In this document: positions 18,045 through 26,363 of the stretch, piece after piece
Layout: every line of letters starts with the position of its first letter
Numbering within the stretch: the first letter of the stretch is position 1
DNA from: Nocardia speluncae NBRC 108251
Lineage (GTDB): Bacteria; Actinomycetota; Actinomycetes; Mycobacteriales; Mycobacteriaceae
Direction of reading: 5' to 3'
DNA length: 64,000 nucleotides
Assembly (NCBI RefSeq): GCF_001613245.1
Contig: NZ_BDBZ01000009.1
Location: forward strand, 1-64,000
Notes under the pieces: model-generated
Told to the model about the DNA's origin: nothing
The model's database searches: none
What the model saw: only the letters and a program-made list of their open reading frames with translations
Position numbers and translations under genes: made by a program

Positions 18045-19331
18045 CTACGTGTTGTGCTCGGCGAACGGGGCGGCGGGCTCGCACGGTCGGCATTGCCGCC
18101 CACCGGACCAGGACGTTTCGGTCCAGGTGACGGGCAGTTCGTGGACGCCGTAGATATTCATGTCGGTCCGCAGCTTCACCTCACTTGCGGGGACGGCGAG
18201 GGCGAGAGTGGGGAAGCGGCGGATCAGCGCCGCGAAACCGGCGCGCATCTCTACACGGGCCAGCTGCTGGCCCAGGCATTGGTGCACGCCGTGGCCGAAA
18301 GACACCAGTCCGCGGGTCGTGCGGTGGACGTCGAGGGTGTCGGGGGCGCTGAAACGCCGCGGGTCGCGGTTGGCGGCCAGCAGCGAGACGACGACGGTCG
18401 AACCCGCGGGGATCGTTTCGCCGCCGAGTTCGAGATCCTCGGTGGCGTAGCGATAGAAAATATCGGCGACCGCCAGATAACGCAGGAGTTCCTCGACGGC
18501 ACCGGGCACCAGATCGGGATCGGCGCGCAGTTCGGCCAGCTGATCGGGGTGTTCCAGCAGCGCGAACGTACCCAATGCCAGCATGTTGGCGGTGGTTTCG
18601 TGGCCGGCGAGCAGCAGCAGGAACGAGATCCCGGTCAGTTCCTCGATGCTCAGGTCATCGTCGCGGGCCAGGTCGGAGAGGATATCGTCGCCGGGTTCCG
18701 CGCGTTTACCGGTGACCAGTTCACTCAGGTACGCCATCATCGCACCGTAGGCGGCCATTTTCTCTGCGATCGGCTGCTCCCGGAGCATGAACTTGGCGGA
18801 GTTGGATTGGAAACCCACGCGGTCGGCGTAGGGGACGCCGAGCATTTCGCAGATCACCAGGGAGGGCAGCGGTAGCGCGAACTCGGCGACCAGGTCGGCC
18901 GGAGGCATCCGGCGCGCCATCTCCGCCAGCTGCCGTTCGGCGATGTCGATGATGTGCTCTTCGAGCTGTTTCATCCGTTTGACGGTGAACGCGCTGATGA
19001 GTTTGCGGCGCAATCGGGTGTGGTCCGGCGGGTCCATCGCGATGAACATGCCCGGGATCTGCGGGGACGGTTCCGTCTGGACGGGCATATCGGGGCCGGC
19101 GTCCAGTGCGTGCAGCACGCCGAGGTCCTGGCGTGAACTGAACCGGGTGTCGGCCAGTACCTGCCGGACGGCGTCGTAGCCGGTGACGAGCCGGCCCTCG
19201 TGCCCGTCGGGGAAGTTCAGCGGGCTGACGGGGCGCACTTCGCGCAGCTCGGTGATTTCGCGCGGCGGGTCGAAGGGGCCGGCGTTGCGTTCGGTGGGCA
19301 GGCCGTGCGGTACGGGGACTGTGTGGGTCAT
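18045..19331 (-). CDS. Cytochrome P450
   Basis: 428 residues. Heme-binding loop FGHGVHQCLGQQLARVEMR with Cys near residue 352, I-helix oxygen-activation motif LLLAGHETTANML, and the ExxR motif in EELLRYL. PVSPLNFPDGHEGRLVTGYDAVRQVLAD at the N-terminus is like bacterial CYP105/CYP107-type enzymes that hydroxylate secondary metabolites or xenobiotics. It lies 34 bp downstream of a ferredoxin gene that probably supplies electrons. RBS CAGGAAACC precedes ATG 19331. No ferredoxin reductase is nearby. Confidence 0.95.
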   Translation of the reverse strand: MTHTVPVPHGLPTERNAGPFDPPREITELREVRPVSPLNFPDGHEGRLVTGYDAVRQVLADTRFSSRQDLGVLHALDAGPDMPVQTEPSPQIPGMFIAMDPPDHTRLRRKLISAFTVKRMKQLEEHIIDIAERQLAEMARRMPPADLVAEFALPLPSLVICEMLGVPYADRVGFQSNSAKFMLREQPIAEKMAAYGAMMAYLSELVTGKRAEPGDDILSDLARDDDLSIEELTGISFLLLLAGHETTANMLALGTFALLEHPDQLAELRADPDLVPGAVEELLRYLAVADIFYRYATEDLELGGETIPAGSTVVVSLLAANRDPRRFSAPDTLDVHRTTRGLVSFGHGVHQCLGQQLARVEMRAGFAALIRRFPTLALAVPASEVKLRTDMNIYGVHELPVTWTETSWSGGRQCRPCEPAAPFAEHNT

Positions 19332-19365
19332 CGGGTTTCCTGTTCGTCGGGTGTGGGGTGTTCGG

Positions 19366-19623
19366 TCAGCGGGAGAGCAGAGCGATCGCACCGGCCGGGC
19401 ACATATCGGCGGCTTGCCGGATGGCCGTCTCCTGGCCGGCGGTGGGTGCGGTGGTCAGCGCGACCACCCGGCCGTCCGCGTCGTCCTGATCGAAAACCCC
19501 GGCGGCGGTCAGTACACACATTCCGGCGCCGATGCAGCGCTCGCGATCGACCCGGAGTTCCCTCGGTGCGAGTCCGTTCCGGTGCGAGTTCTTCCGTGGT
19601 TCGGAAGGTGCTGTGCTGTTCAT
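19366..19623 (-). CDS. [3Fe-4S]-type ferredoxin, P450 partner
   Basis: 85 residues. Cys motifs CIGAGMC and CPAGAI (C-x5-C...CP) match the small ferredoxins encoded beside actinobacterial P450s, where the second cysteine of a [4Fe-4S] motif is replaced (here Ala). The acidic loop FDQDDADGR is also typical. ATG 19623 is likely leaderless: GACAGT lies 6 bases before it. It is the first gene of the operon with the P450 and DUF4097 genes, facing the SARP regulator gene. Confidence 0.9.
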   Translation of the reverse strand: MNSTAPSEPRKNSHRNGLAPRELRVDRERCIGAGMCVLTAAGVFDQDDADGRVVALTTAPTAGQETAIRQAADMCPAGAIALLSR

Positions 19624-19645
19624 GTGAGTACTGTCGCGGGCCCCG

Positions 19646-19686
19646 CTGATACCCGCCTGACACCGGCCTGATGCGACCACTGACAG
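19646..19686 (-). promoter_or_regulatory. Four heptamer direct repeats, SARP-type operator
   Basis: On the + strand CTGATAC (19646), CTGACAC (19657), CTGATGC (19668) and CTGACAG (19680) start 11, 11 and 12 bp apart. Direct heptamers with 11-bp periodicity ending shortly before the -10 are the known binding layout for SARP activators. Read toward the ferredoxin gene, the last repeat ends 10 bp before GACAGT (19635-19630), which is 6 bases from the ATG. The divergent SARP gene is the obvious binder, by inference. Confidence 0.65.
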
Positions 19687-19785
19687 CGCCTTCGGCACCC
19701 GAAGTCGCCCCATACCGCCGAAAGAACCGGTCCGGTCTGCCCGGCACAACAACCACCCGTCGCCCGCGCACGGCAGAATGGCCGG

Positions 19786-22700
19786 GTGCAGATCGTGGTG
19801 CTCGGGCCGCTCGAGATCCGGGCAGAGGACGGCGGATCGATAGAGGTCCCGGGTGTCCGGTTGCGTGCGCTGCTGATCGCGCTTGCGCTCGAACCCGGGC
19901 GGGTGGTGCCGAAAACCGCTTTGGTCGATTGGATCTGGGGTGAGCAGCCGCCCGCCGACGCATCCAATGCCCTGCAAGCCCTGGTGTCCCGGTTGCGCAG
20001 GGTGTTGCCGGAGGGGGTGCTCGAGGGGCAGGCAGGCGGGTACCGGCTGGTGGCCGAACCCGATACGGTCGACGCCGTCCGGTTCGAACAGCTGCTAGAC
20101 CGGGCGCGCGGCGTCGGCGACGCGCGCCGCGCCGGGTTGCTCCGCGAGGCACTCGACCTGTGGCAGGGGTCGCCGATGCAGGGAATCGAGGCTCGCGACA
20201 GCGGAGCCGTCGATGCCGTGATCGCGCGATTCGAGGGATTACATTCCGCCGCGCTCGAGGATGTGTACGAAGCGGAGATCAACCTCGGCCTCGGTGCTCG
20301 GTTGGTGCCCGAACTGGCCGATCTGGTGGCCCGGAACCCGGTGCGGGAGCGGCTGGTCGCCGCGTTGATGCGCGCCCTCGGCGCCGCCGGGCGAGGTTCC
20401 GAGGCGCTGATCGTGTACCAGAACGCCCGCGAGGCCCTCGCCGACACGCTGGGCGCGGATCCTTCACCGGAGCTCTCCGCGCTACATGTGGCGTTGCTGC
20501 GCGGCGAAGGGGGTCCGCCACAGTCCGCCGAGCGCCGGACGAACCTGCGGGCCGAACTGACCGAATACGTAGGCAAATTCGCCGATATCGCCGCCGTCCG
20601 TGACCTCCTCGCGAACCATCGCCTCACCACGCTGACCGGGCCCGGTGGTTGCGGGAAAACCCGGCTCGCCGGGGAGACGGCACGGACCCTGCTCGACGAT
20701 CTTCCGGACGGCGCCTGGCTGGTGGAGTTGGCTGCGGTCGGTTCGAGCGGTGATGTGGCACAGTCTGCTCTCGCCGCGATCGGGCTCCGCGACGCGTTGC
20801 TCGGCAATGCCCTGCACACCGAGCCGGTGGACCGGCTGATTGCTGCGGTCCGCGACCGCGAAACCCTGTTGATCCTGGACAACTGTGAGCATGTGATCGA
20901 ATCCGTGGCCGCGTTCGCGCACCGGGTATTGGGGGAGTGCCCGCGACTGCGGATCCTCGCTACCAGCCGCGAACCGTTGGGTATCACCGGTGAGGCGCTG
21001 TGGCAGGTGCAGCCGCTGGCCCTGCCTGCCGCGGACGCCGGCCTCGAGGCGATCGAATCCTCTCCGGCCGTCCGGTTGCTGCGGGACCGGGCAGGCGCGG
21101 TGCGCACCGATTTCACGGCCGATCCCCGCACCCTCGCGCACATCTGCCGGGCGCTGGACGGAATTCCCTTGGGCGATCGAACTGGCCGCCGCGCGGTTGC
21201 GCACCCTCACGCCGGCTCAGCTCGCCGAACGCCTCGACGACCGGTTCCGGCTGCTGACCGGTGGCAGTCGTACCGCGATCCCGCAGCATCGGACACTGCG
21301 CGCGGTGGTCGACTGGAGCTGGGAGCTGCTCACCGAGGCCGAACGGATGGTGTTGCGCCGGCTCGCGGTATTCGCCGGGGGCGCGAGCTTGGAGGCAGCC
21401 GAGCAGGTTTGCGCGGATTCCGGCGCCGGGCGGCAGGTGCTCGAGCGGTGGGAGGTGCTCGATCTACTCACCACGCTGACCGAGAAATCGCTGCTGCTCA
21501 CCCCGGAACGGGGGATACCGGGCGATACGGCCGGCGCCGGACCCGATCTGCCGAATGCTGCGGGGGAGCGCCAGCCGCGCTTCCGGATGCTCGAGACTAT
21601 CCGGCAGTACGCGCACGAACGGCTCACGGAGTCGGGGGAAGCGGAGACCGCGCGCCGGGTGCATCTCGCCTACTTCACCCGTCTGGCCGATACCGCGGAA
21701 CCACATCTGCGGCGCGCCGGGCAACTGGAATGGCTCGCGGTGCTGGAAGCCGAGCACGACAATATTTCGGCCGCGCTGCGCACCGCGCTCGCGGTGGGCG
21801 ATACGACCGGGGCGCTGCGGCTGGCCGCGGCCGCCGGCTGGTATTGGTGGCTCGGCGGACACAAAGCCGAAGGTCAGGAGCTGCTTACGGCGGTCGCCGA
21901 TGAACCCGCCGACGTCGACGATGCGACCCGCGCGCTGGTATACGGTCTGGTCACACATTTCATGAGCTCCGGCCGCAATGACGCGGCCCAAGTGGGGGAG
22001 TGGATTCGCAAAGCCCACCGGTTCAGCCGGGGTGTCCGGACCGGTCACCCCACCCTGGCGTTCATCGATGCGCTGGACGCCATGTTGCAGGGGCCGGCGG
22101 CGCTGCCGAGCGCGTTCGAACCGCTGCTCACCGATAACGACCCTTGGGTGCGCGCGCTGTCCCGGTTGCAGATGGGCAAGATGCGGATCGTGGTCGGGCA
22201 GGACGGGCCGGATGTGGACGCCTATCTCGAAGGGGCTCTCGCCGAGTTCCGGGCGCTGGGCGAGCGGTGGGGGATCTCGTTCGCGCTGACCGAGCTGGCG
22301 AACCGGCGCGCCACTCGCGGCGAGTTCGTTTCGGCCTGCGAACTCTACGAGGAGGGCATCGCCGTCGTCTCCGAGATCGGCTCGGCCGAGGATATTGTGG
22401 CGTTGCTGTCGCGTCAGGCCCAGTTGTATTGGCTGGCAGGCGATCCCGATGCCAGCGCGGCCGCCGTGGCCGAGGCGCAGCACCGCGCGAATCGGGTGGC
22501 CTGGCCGTTCGCGCTGGCCGAACTCGCCCTGTCCAGGGCGGAGTTGTCCCGCTGGCGCGGCGATACCGAGCAGGCCCTCGAACAGGTCGATATCGCGACC
22601 ACCGTATCGGGCGGTGAAGCCGGTATGCCGCAGTTCGCGGCGGCCGTTCACACCTTGCGCGGCTACCTCGGTACCGATCTCGAGCAGGCGCGCGAACATC

Positions 22701-23068
22701 ATGCCGCGGCCTTCCGTGCGGCGAGCGAGGCCGGCCATTCGCTACTGGTCGCCCAGGTGCTCGTCGGGATCGCGGACTGGGCCCTGCGTGCGGGCCGCGA
22801 TCCCGAAGCCGCGCGGCTGCTCGCCGTGAGCGCGGTGGTCCACGGAGTGCCCGATCGTTCCCAGCCCGATGCGGTCCGGGTCGAGCGGACAGTGCGAGAT
22901 CGCCTCGGTGAAGCGGATTTCACCGAGGCGATGCGGGCGGGTTCGAAGGCGGACTGGCGGGAGTTGGCCGCCACCGCGCTCGCCGTATGGCCACCGGACG
23001 GAGTCCCGGCCAGGGATACGGCGGTGCTCGCGTCATGGAGTCACGAGAGTCTTCCACCGGAGACTTGA
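19786..23068 (+). pseudogene. AfsR-type SARP transcriptional regulator, interrupted by a one-base frameshift
   Basis: Winged-helix and BTAD domains occupy residues 1 to about 250 (MQIVVLGPLEIRAEDG, VVPKTALVDWIWGEQPP, SRLRRVLP). They are followed by an NB-ARC ATPase with P-loop GPGGCGKTRLA near residue 285 and LLILDNCEHVIE, then a long TPR-like C-terminus. The frame breaks at 21171-21173: codons for CRALDGIPL continue as GDRTGRR instead of the family AIELAAARL. Removing one G of the GGG run restores LAIELAAARLRTLTPAQLAERLDDRF and an open frame to 23068, about 1,093 residues. Either it is a real loss, leaving a DNA-binding/ATPase fragment ending at 21903, or a sequencing error. CAGAAT lies 6 bases before GTG 19786. 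Confidence 0.85.
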
Positions 23069-23086
23069 CCTCAACAATAGTTGAGG
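23069..23086 (+). promoter_or_regulatory. SoxR-like inverted repeat before the FMN reductase gene
   Basis: CCTCAACAATAGTTGAGG is an 18-bp inverted repeat with 7-bp arms. It matches the outer arms and exact length of the SoxR box (CCTCAA-N6-TTGAGG). It follows TTGACC (23065-23070), as MerR-family sites sit between -35 and -10. The -10 is not obvious. NAD(P)H-dependent FMN reductases are known SoxR targets in streptomycetes. Confidence 0.55.
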
Positions 23087-23144
23087 AAGAAAGGTGGTCT
23101 GCGGGCGGCCGATGGGGCCGCCGAACGCAATAGGGGAGACACCG

Positions 23145-23741
23145 ATGACGACGATATCGACCGCCACCACCACCCTCGCGGCACCGTTGCGGCTGGCCCT
23201 GGTGATCGGCAGCAGCAGGCAGGGCCGTTTCGCGCCGACCGTTGCGGAATGGTTCCACAGGCAGGCGAGCGCGCGACCGGACCTCACGGTAAGCGTCGTC
23301 GATGTGGGTGAACTGGACCTGCCGCACACCTTCGGCGCACCCGCGCCCCGAGCTGCCGAGACCCGGACTGCGCTCGCCGAGGCAGACGCGTTCGTGGTCG
23401 TCACGCCCGAGTACAACCACAGCTATCCGGCGGCCCTGAAGAACCTGGTCGACATGCACGGGCGGGAGTGGCAGGCGAAACCCGTAGGGTTCGTGAGCTA
23501 CGGCGGGATATCGGGCGGTCTGCGCGCGGTCGAACACCTGCGAGGCGTTTTCGCCGAACTCCACGCCGTCACCGTGCGCGATACCGTCAGCTTCCACAAC
23601 CCGTGGCGCAACAGTGCCGCACAGGACGAACCGATCGCCACCGCGGAAGCCGAAACGGCCGCGAAAACCCTGCTGGATCAGCTGGTCTGGTGGGGAGAGG
23701 CGCTTCGCGCGGCCCGTGCTGCCCGCCCCTACGGGCAGTGA
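23145..23741 (+). CDS. NAD(P)H-dependent FMN reductase
   Basis: 198 residues of the flavodoxin-like reductase family (ChrR/SsuE type). FMN-binding loop LALVIGSSRQGRFAPTVAEWF, then the conserved VVVTPEYNHSYPAALKNLVD and GFVSYGGISGGLRAVEHLR. Members reduce FMN, quinones or chromate with two electrons. ATG 23145 has AGGGGAGA upstream. The SoxR-like box suggests induction by redox-cycling compounds. It is probably monocistronic, and the SARP gene ends just before it. Confidence 0.9.
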   Translation: MTTISTATTTLAAPLRLALVIGSSRQGRFAPTVAEWFHRQASARPDLTVSVVDVGELDLPHTFGAPAPRAAETRTALAEADAFVVVTPEYNHSYPAALKNLVDMHGREWQAKPVGFVSYGGISGGLRAVEHLRGVFAELHAVTVRDTVSFHNPWRNSAAQDEPIATAEAETAAKTLLDQLVWWGEALRAARAARPYGQ

Positions 23742-23822
23742 GAGGCCGTGATGCGACACAGTGTGGTGCCGGCCCGGAGTCGGGCCGGAACCGGCGGCCC
23801 GTAACCCGATGACGGTCGCGCG

Positions 23823-23912
23823 GTTCCGGTGGTCGGCCCGACCACGGCCACTCTCGACCAGACCATCGTCGACGTGGCAATCAACCGGCTCCCCGCCGAA
23901 TTCGCGGCGCCG
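23823..23912 (+). pseudogene. Remnant of an MFS multidrug transporter (DHA2 family)
   Basis: Thirty codons read VVGPTTATLDQTIVDVAINRLPAEF, which matches the first-helix signature of 14-helix drug exporters (LDxTIVNVALPxI). No start codon is in frame and the similarity stops after about 30 residues, so only a fragment remains. It sits between the FMN reductase gene and the convergent DsbA-like gene. Confidence 0.5.
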
Positions 23913-23964
23913 CCCGAGCTCGGCGGCGCGAACAACCGGCCTTGCCGTTACCCCGTCGCAGCAT

Positions 23965-24711
23965 TCAGCGGGCGGCGGCGATGACCGGGGCGAGGCCGTC
24001 CTGGCCCAGAAGGGCTTCGGAATCGGTGACTTCTTCGTCGTTTACGTAGACGGTCGGGGTGCCGTTGACGCCGGAGGCGAGTACCTCGTCGGTCTTGGTG
24101 CGCAGATAGGTGTCGTACTGCCGGTCGGTGATGCAATCCGCTACCGCGGAGTCGGGGTAGCCGGTGGATTCGGCGATGGCGATCAGCTCGCTGTCGGGCA
24201 GGCCGTCGCCGCCTTCCGCCGGCTGTTCGGCGAACATCTCCGCCAGCCAGGCCTGGTAACTGTCCAGCCCCGAGTCGGCGACACAGAATGATGCGTTGCC
24301 GGCCCGCGAGGAGTACTCGGTGGTGCTTGCCCGATCCAGGAACGAGATGACGCTGTATTCGACCGCCGCGCTGCCCTCGCGCACGGCGTCCACCAGCACC
24401 TTGCCGTTGGCCTCCTCGAAGGCTTTGCAGTACGGGCACTGCAGGTCCATGACGACCCGCACAGTTACCTCGGCGTCCGGTTCGCCGATCCGCACCGCAC
24501 CGTCGGCCGCGACGTTCGCGGGGGCGGAGCCGCTGCCGGCCGGCGCCGCGGTACCGGGGATCGTCTCCGCCATCGCATTACGGGCCAGCAACCCGGCGCC
24601 GACCGCGGTGCCGATCAACAGCACAGCGACCAGGGGGATCAGTACGACGAAAAGCCGGCGGTTCGGCCCCGGGTTCTGCGGCGGTGGCCACCCGCCCGGA
24701 TAGGTGCTCAA
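23965..24711 (-). CDS. Membrane-anchored DsbA-like thioredoxin-fold protein
   Basis: 248 residues. A Pro-rich cytoplasmic N-terminus (MSTYPGGWPPPQNPGPNRR) is followed by a membrane helix (LFVVLIPLVAVLLIGTAVGAGLLA) and an extracytoplasmic DsbA-like domain. It has active site CPYC in MDLQCPYCKAFEEANG and the cis-Pro loop in GTPTVYVN. Two further Cys (SFCVADSG, DCITDRQ) may form a structural disulfide. It probably exchanges disulfides in exported proteins. The start is TTG 24711 with GGGAG 7 bases upstream. Confidence 0.88.
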   Translation of the reverse strand: MSTYPGGWPPPQNPGPNRRLFVVLIPLVAVLLIGTAVGAGLLARNAMAETIPGTAAPAGSGSAPANVAADGAVRIGEPDAEVTVRVVMDLQCPYCKAFEEANGKVLVDAVREGSAAVEYSVISFLDRASTTEYSSRAGNASFCVADSGLDSYQAWLAEMFAEQPAEGGDGLPDSELIAIAESTGYPDSAVADCITDRQYDTYLRTKTDEVLASGVNGTPTVYVNDEEVTDSEALLGQDGLAPVIAAAR

Positions 24712-24847
24712 ATCGTTGCTCCCTGCTCGCCGGACACTCTCCTCGACACCCTAGTGCGCGAAGGTGACCGCCGGCGGCACCGCGGCGGTCCGGTGGCGGC
24801 GCACCGAGCACCCCGGGGACCGGGCGACAACTCGCAGTACCGGCTGC

Positions 24848-26089
24848 TCAGGGAAGCGGAATCGGCGGCGTAGGGGGGAACCGGACGGGTAGCGCGTCCA
24901 GTGCACGGTTGTAACCGCCCACCCGCCAGGACAGTTCGTCCACCCGCTGGGCGAGTTCGATTTCGGGGAGCGCGTCCAGCAGCTGTTCCAGTGCGTAATG
25001 GCCGATGACGAAGGAAGGGTCCTGTGCCGGGCAGACATGGGGGCCCGCGCCCCAGGCCAGATGCGACCGGTTGCCGGACCGGTCACCGGTGCCCATGCCG
25101 ACGATCGCCGGATCGCCGCTGACCGCCGCGGAGCTCACGATCACCGGTTGATTCGCCGGCAGCCACACCTTGCCGACGAGCTGCGGCTGGCGTGGGTACC
25201 GGATACAGAAATTCGCCAGCGGCGGGTCGGTGAAGAGCACTTCTTCGATCGCATCCTTGATGGACAGGGCGCCGCCGAGCAGGGAATCGGCAAAACGGGG
25301 ATCGGTGACCAGCAGTACCAGCGAATTGATGATCAGGTCCGACATCGGCTCGACTCCCGAGCCGAAGAGCATGACCACCTGATGGGCGACCTCCAGATCC
25401 GCCAGACCGGCCGGATGAGCCATCATCCAAGAGGTGACATCGTCGGCCGGGGCGCCGCGTTTGGCGTCGAGTTCCTCCAGCAGGATCGTGATCAGCGACT
25501 GGTTGGCCGCCTCGGCGGCCTCCGCGTCCGGCGCCACCCGGATACCCCCGATCGCGCCCAGCAGTCGCTGTCCGGTCTCGAGCGAGAAGCCCAGCATATG
25601 GTTCACCAGCTGGAACGACAGTGGGACGCTGAATCCGGAAACGAGTTCGGCCGAGCCGGTTTCGCAGAAACTGTTGATCAGTCCGGTGGCGGTGCGCTCC
25701 ACGGCCGTGTGCAGACCGTAAAGATCGACACGCGACAGGCTGTCGGTATAGACCTGACGGAGCCGGGTGTGTTCGGACCCCGACAACCGCAGGGCGCACG
25801 GCCGGAACTGCATGATGTGCGAGACCGGTGTGCCCGGCGCCAGCTTCGCCTGCCAGGTTCGTGGATCGGACGAGAAATGCTCGTGGTCGTTCAGGATCTC
25901 CAGCGCTTCCCGGTAGCCGATGACCAGAGTCGCCGGCATTCCGGGCTGGATTTCCACCGGCACCAGCGAACCGTACGTTCTCCGCATTTCCCGGTACGCC
26001 GCATGCGGGTCCGCGGCGAACTCGGGGGTGTAGATCGGCACGGCGGGCCCGTCGAGCTCGATCGGTGTGGAAAACATCTGGGTTCTCAC
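24848..26089 (-). CDS. Cytochrome P450, CYP157-like, lacking the ExxR motif
   Basis: 413 residues. The heme loop is HLAWGAGPHVCPAQ (Cys near residue 352), with Trp replacing the usual Phe. At the K-helix, where ExxR is nearly invariant, the sequence reads AIEEVLFTDPP with no Arg. The I-helix has MLFGSGVEPMSDLI instead of AGxET. These substitutions and the VDELSWRVGGYNRALDALPVRF tail resemble streptomycete CYP157 proteins of the conservon type, but no conservon genes adjoin. GTG 26089 has AAGGAG 10 bases upstream. Substrate unknown; it may not be a conventional monooxygenase. Confidence 0.85.
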   Translation of the reverse strand: MRTQMFSTPIELDGPAVPIYTPEFAADPHAAYREMRRTYGSLVPVEIQPGMPATLVIGYREALEILNDHEHFSSDPRTWQAKLAPGTPVSHIMQFRPCALRLSGSEHTRLRQVYTDSLSRVDLYGLHTAVERTATGLINSFCETGSAELVSGFSVPLSFQLVNHMLGFSLETGQRLLGAIGGIRVAPDAEAAEAANQSLITILLEELDAKRGAPADDVTSWMMAHPAGLADLEVAHQVVMLFGSGVEPMSDLIINSLVLLVTDPRFADSLLGGALSIKDAIEEVLFTDPPLANFCIRYPRQPQLVGKVWLPANQPVIVSSAAVSGDPAIVGMGTGDRSGNRSHLAWGAGPHVCPAQDPSFVIGHYALEQLLDALPEIELAQRVDELSWRVGGYNRALDALPVRFPPTPPIPLP

Positions 26090-26363
26090 GGGTACGAAAC
26101 TCCTTGTGCGCCGACGGTGGGACCGCAATCGGGCCACCGGCTGTTCCAGCGGCTCGCAACCCCCGGGCCGATCGTTGGCACCAGGTCCGCGGACGCTGAA
26201 TGTCATTGCGCTCCAGTATGTTCTTCAGCGAAAGTACACGACGCCATACAGTCGGCCCTCGCGGATCCGGTACGGTCACCGAACGTGACTTCGGCCTGCC
26301 CCGGGGTCGGCGCGGCGGGCCGGTGGCCGTGCATGTGATGTCGAATTGTTTCGGAGGCTCCGG

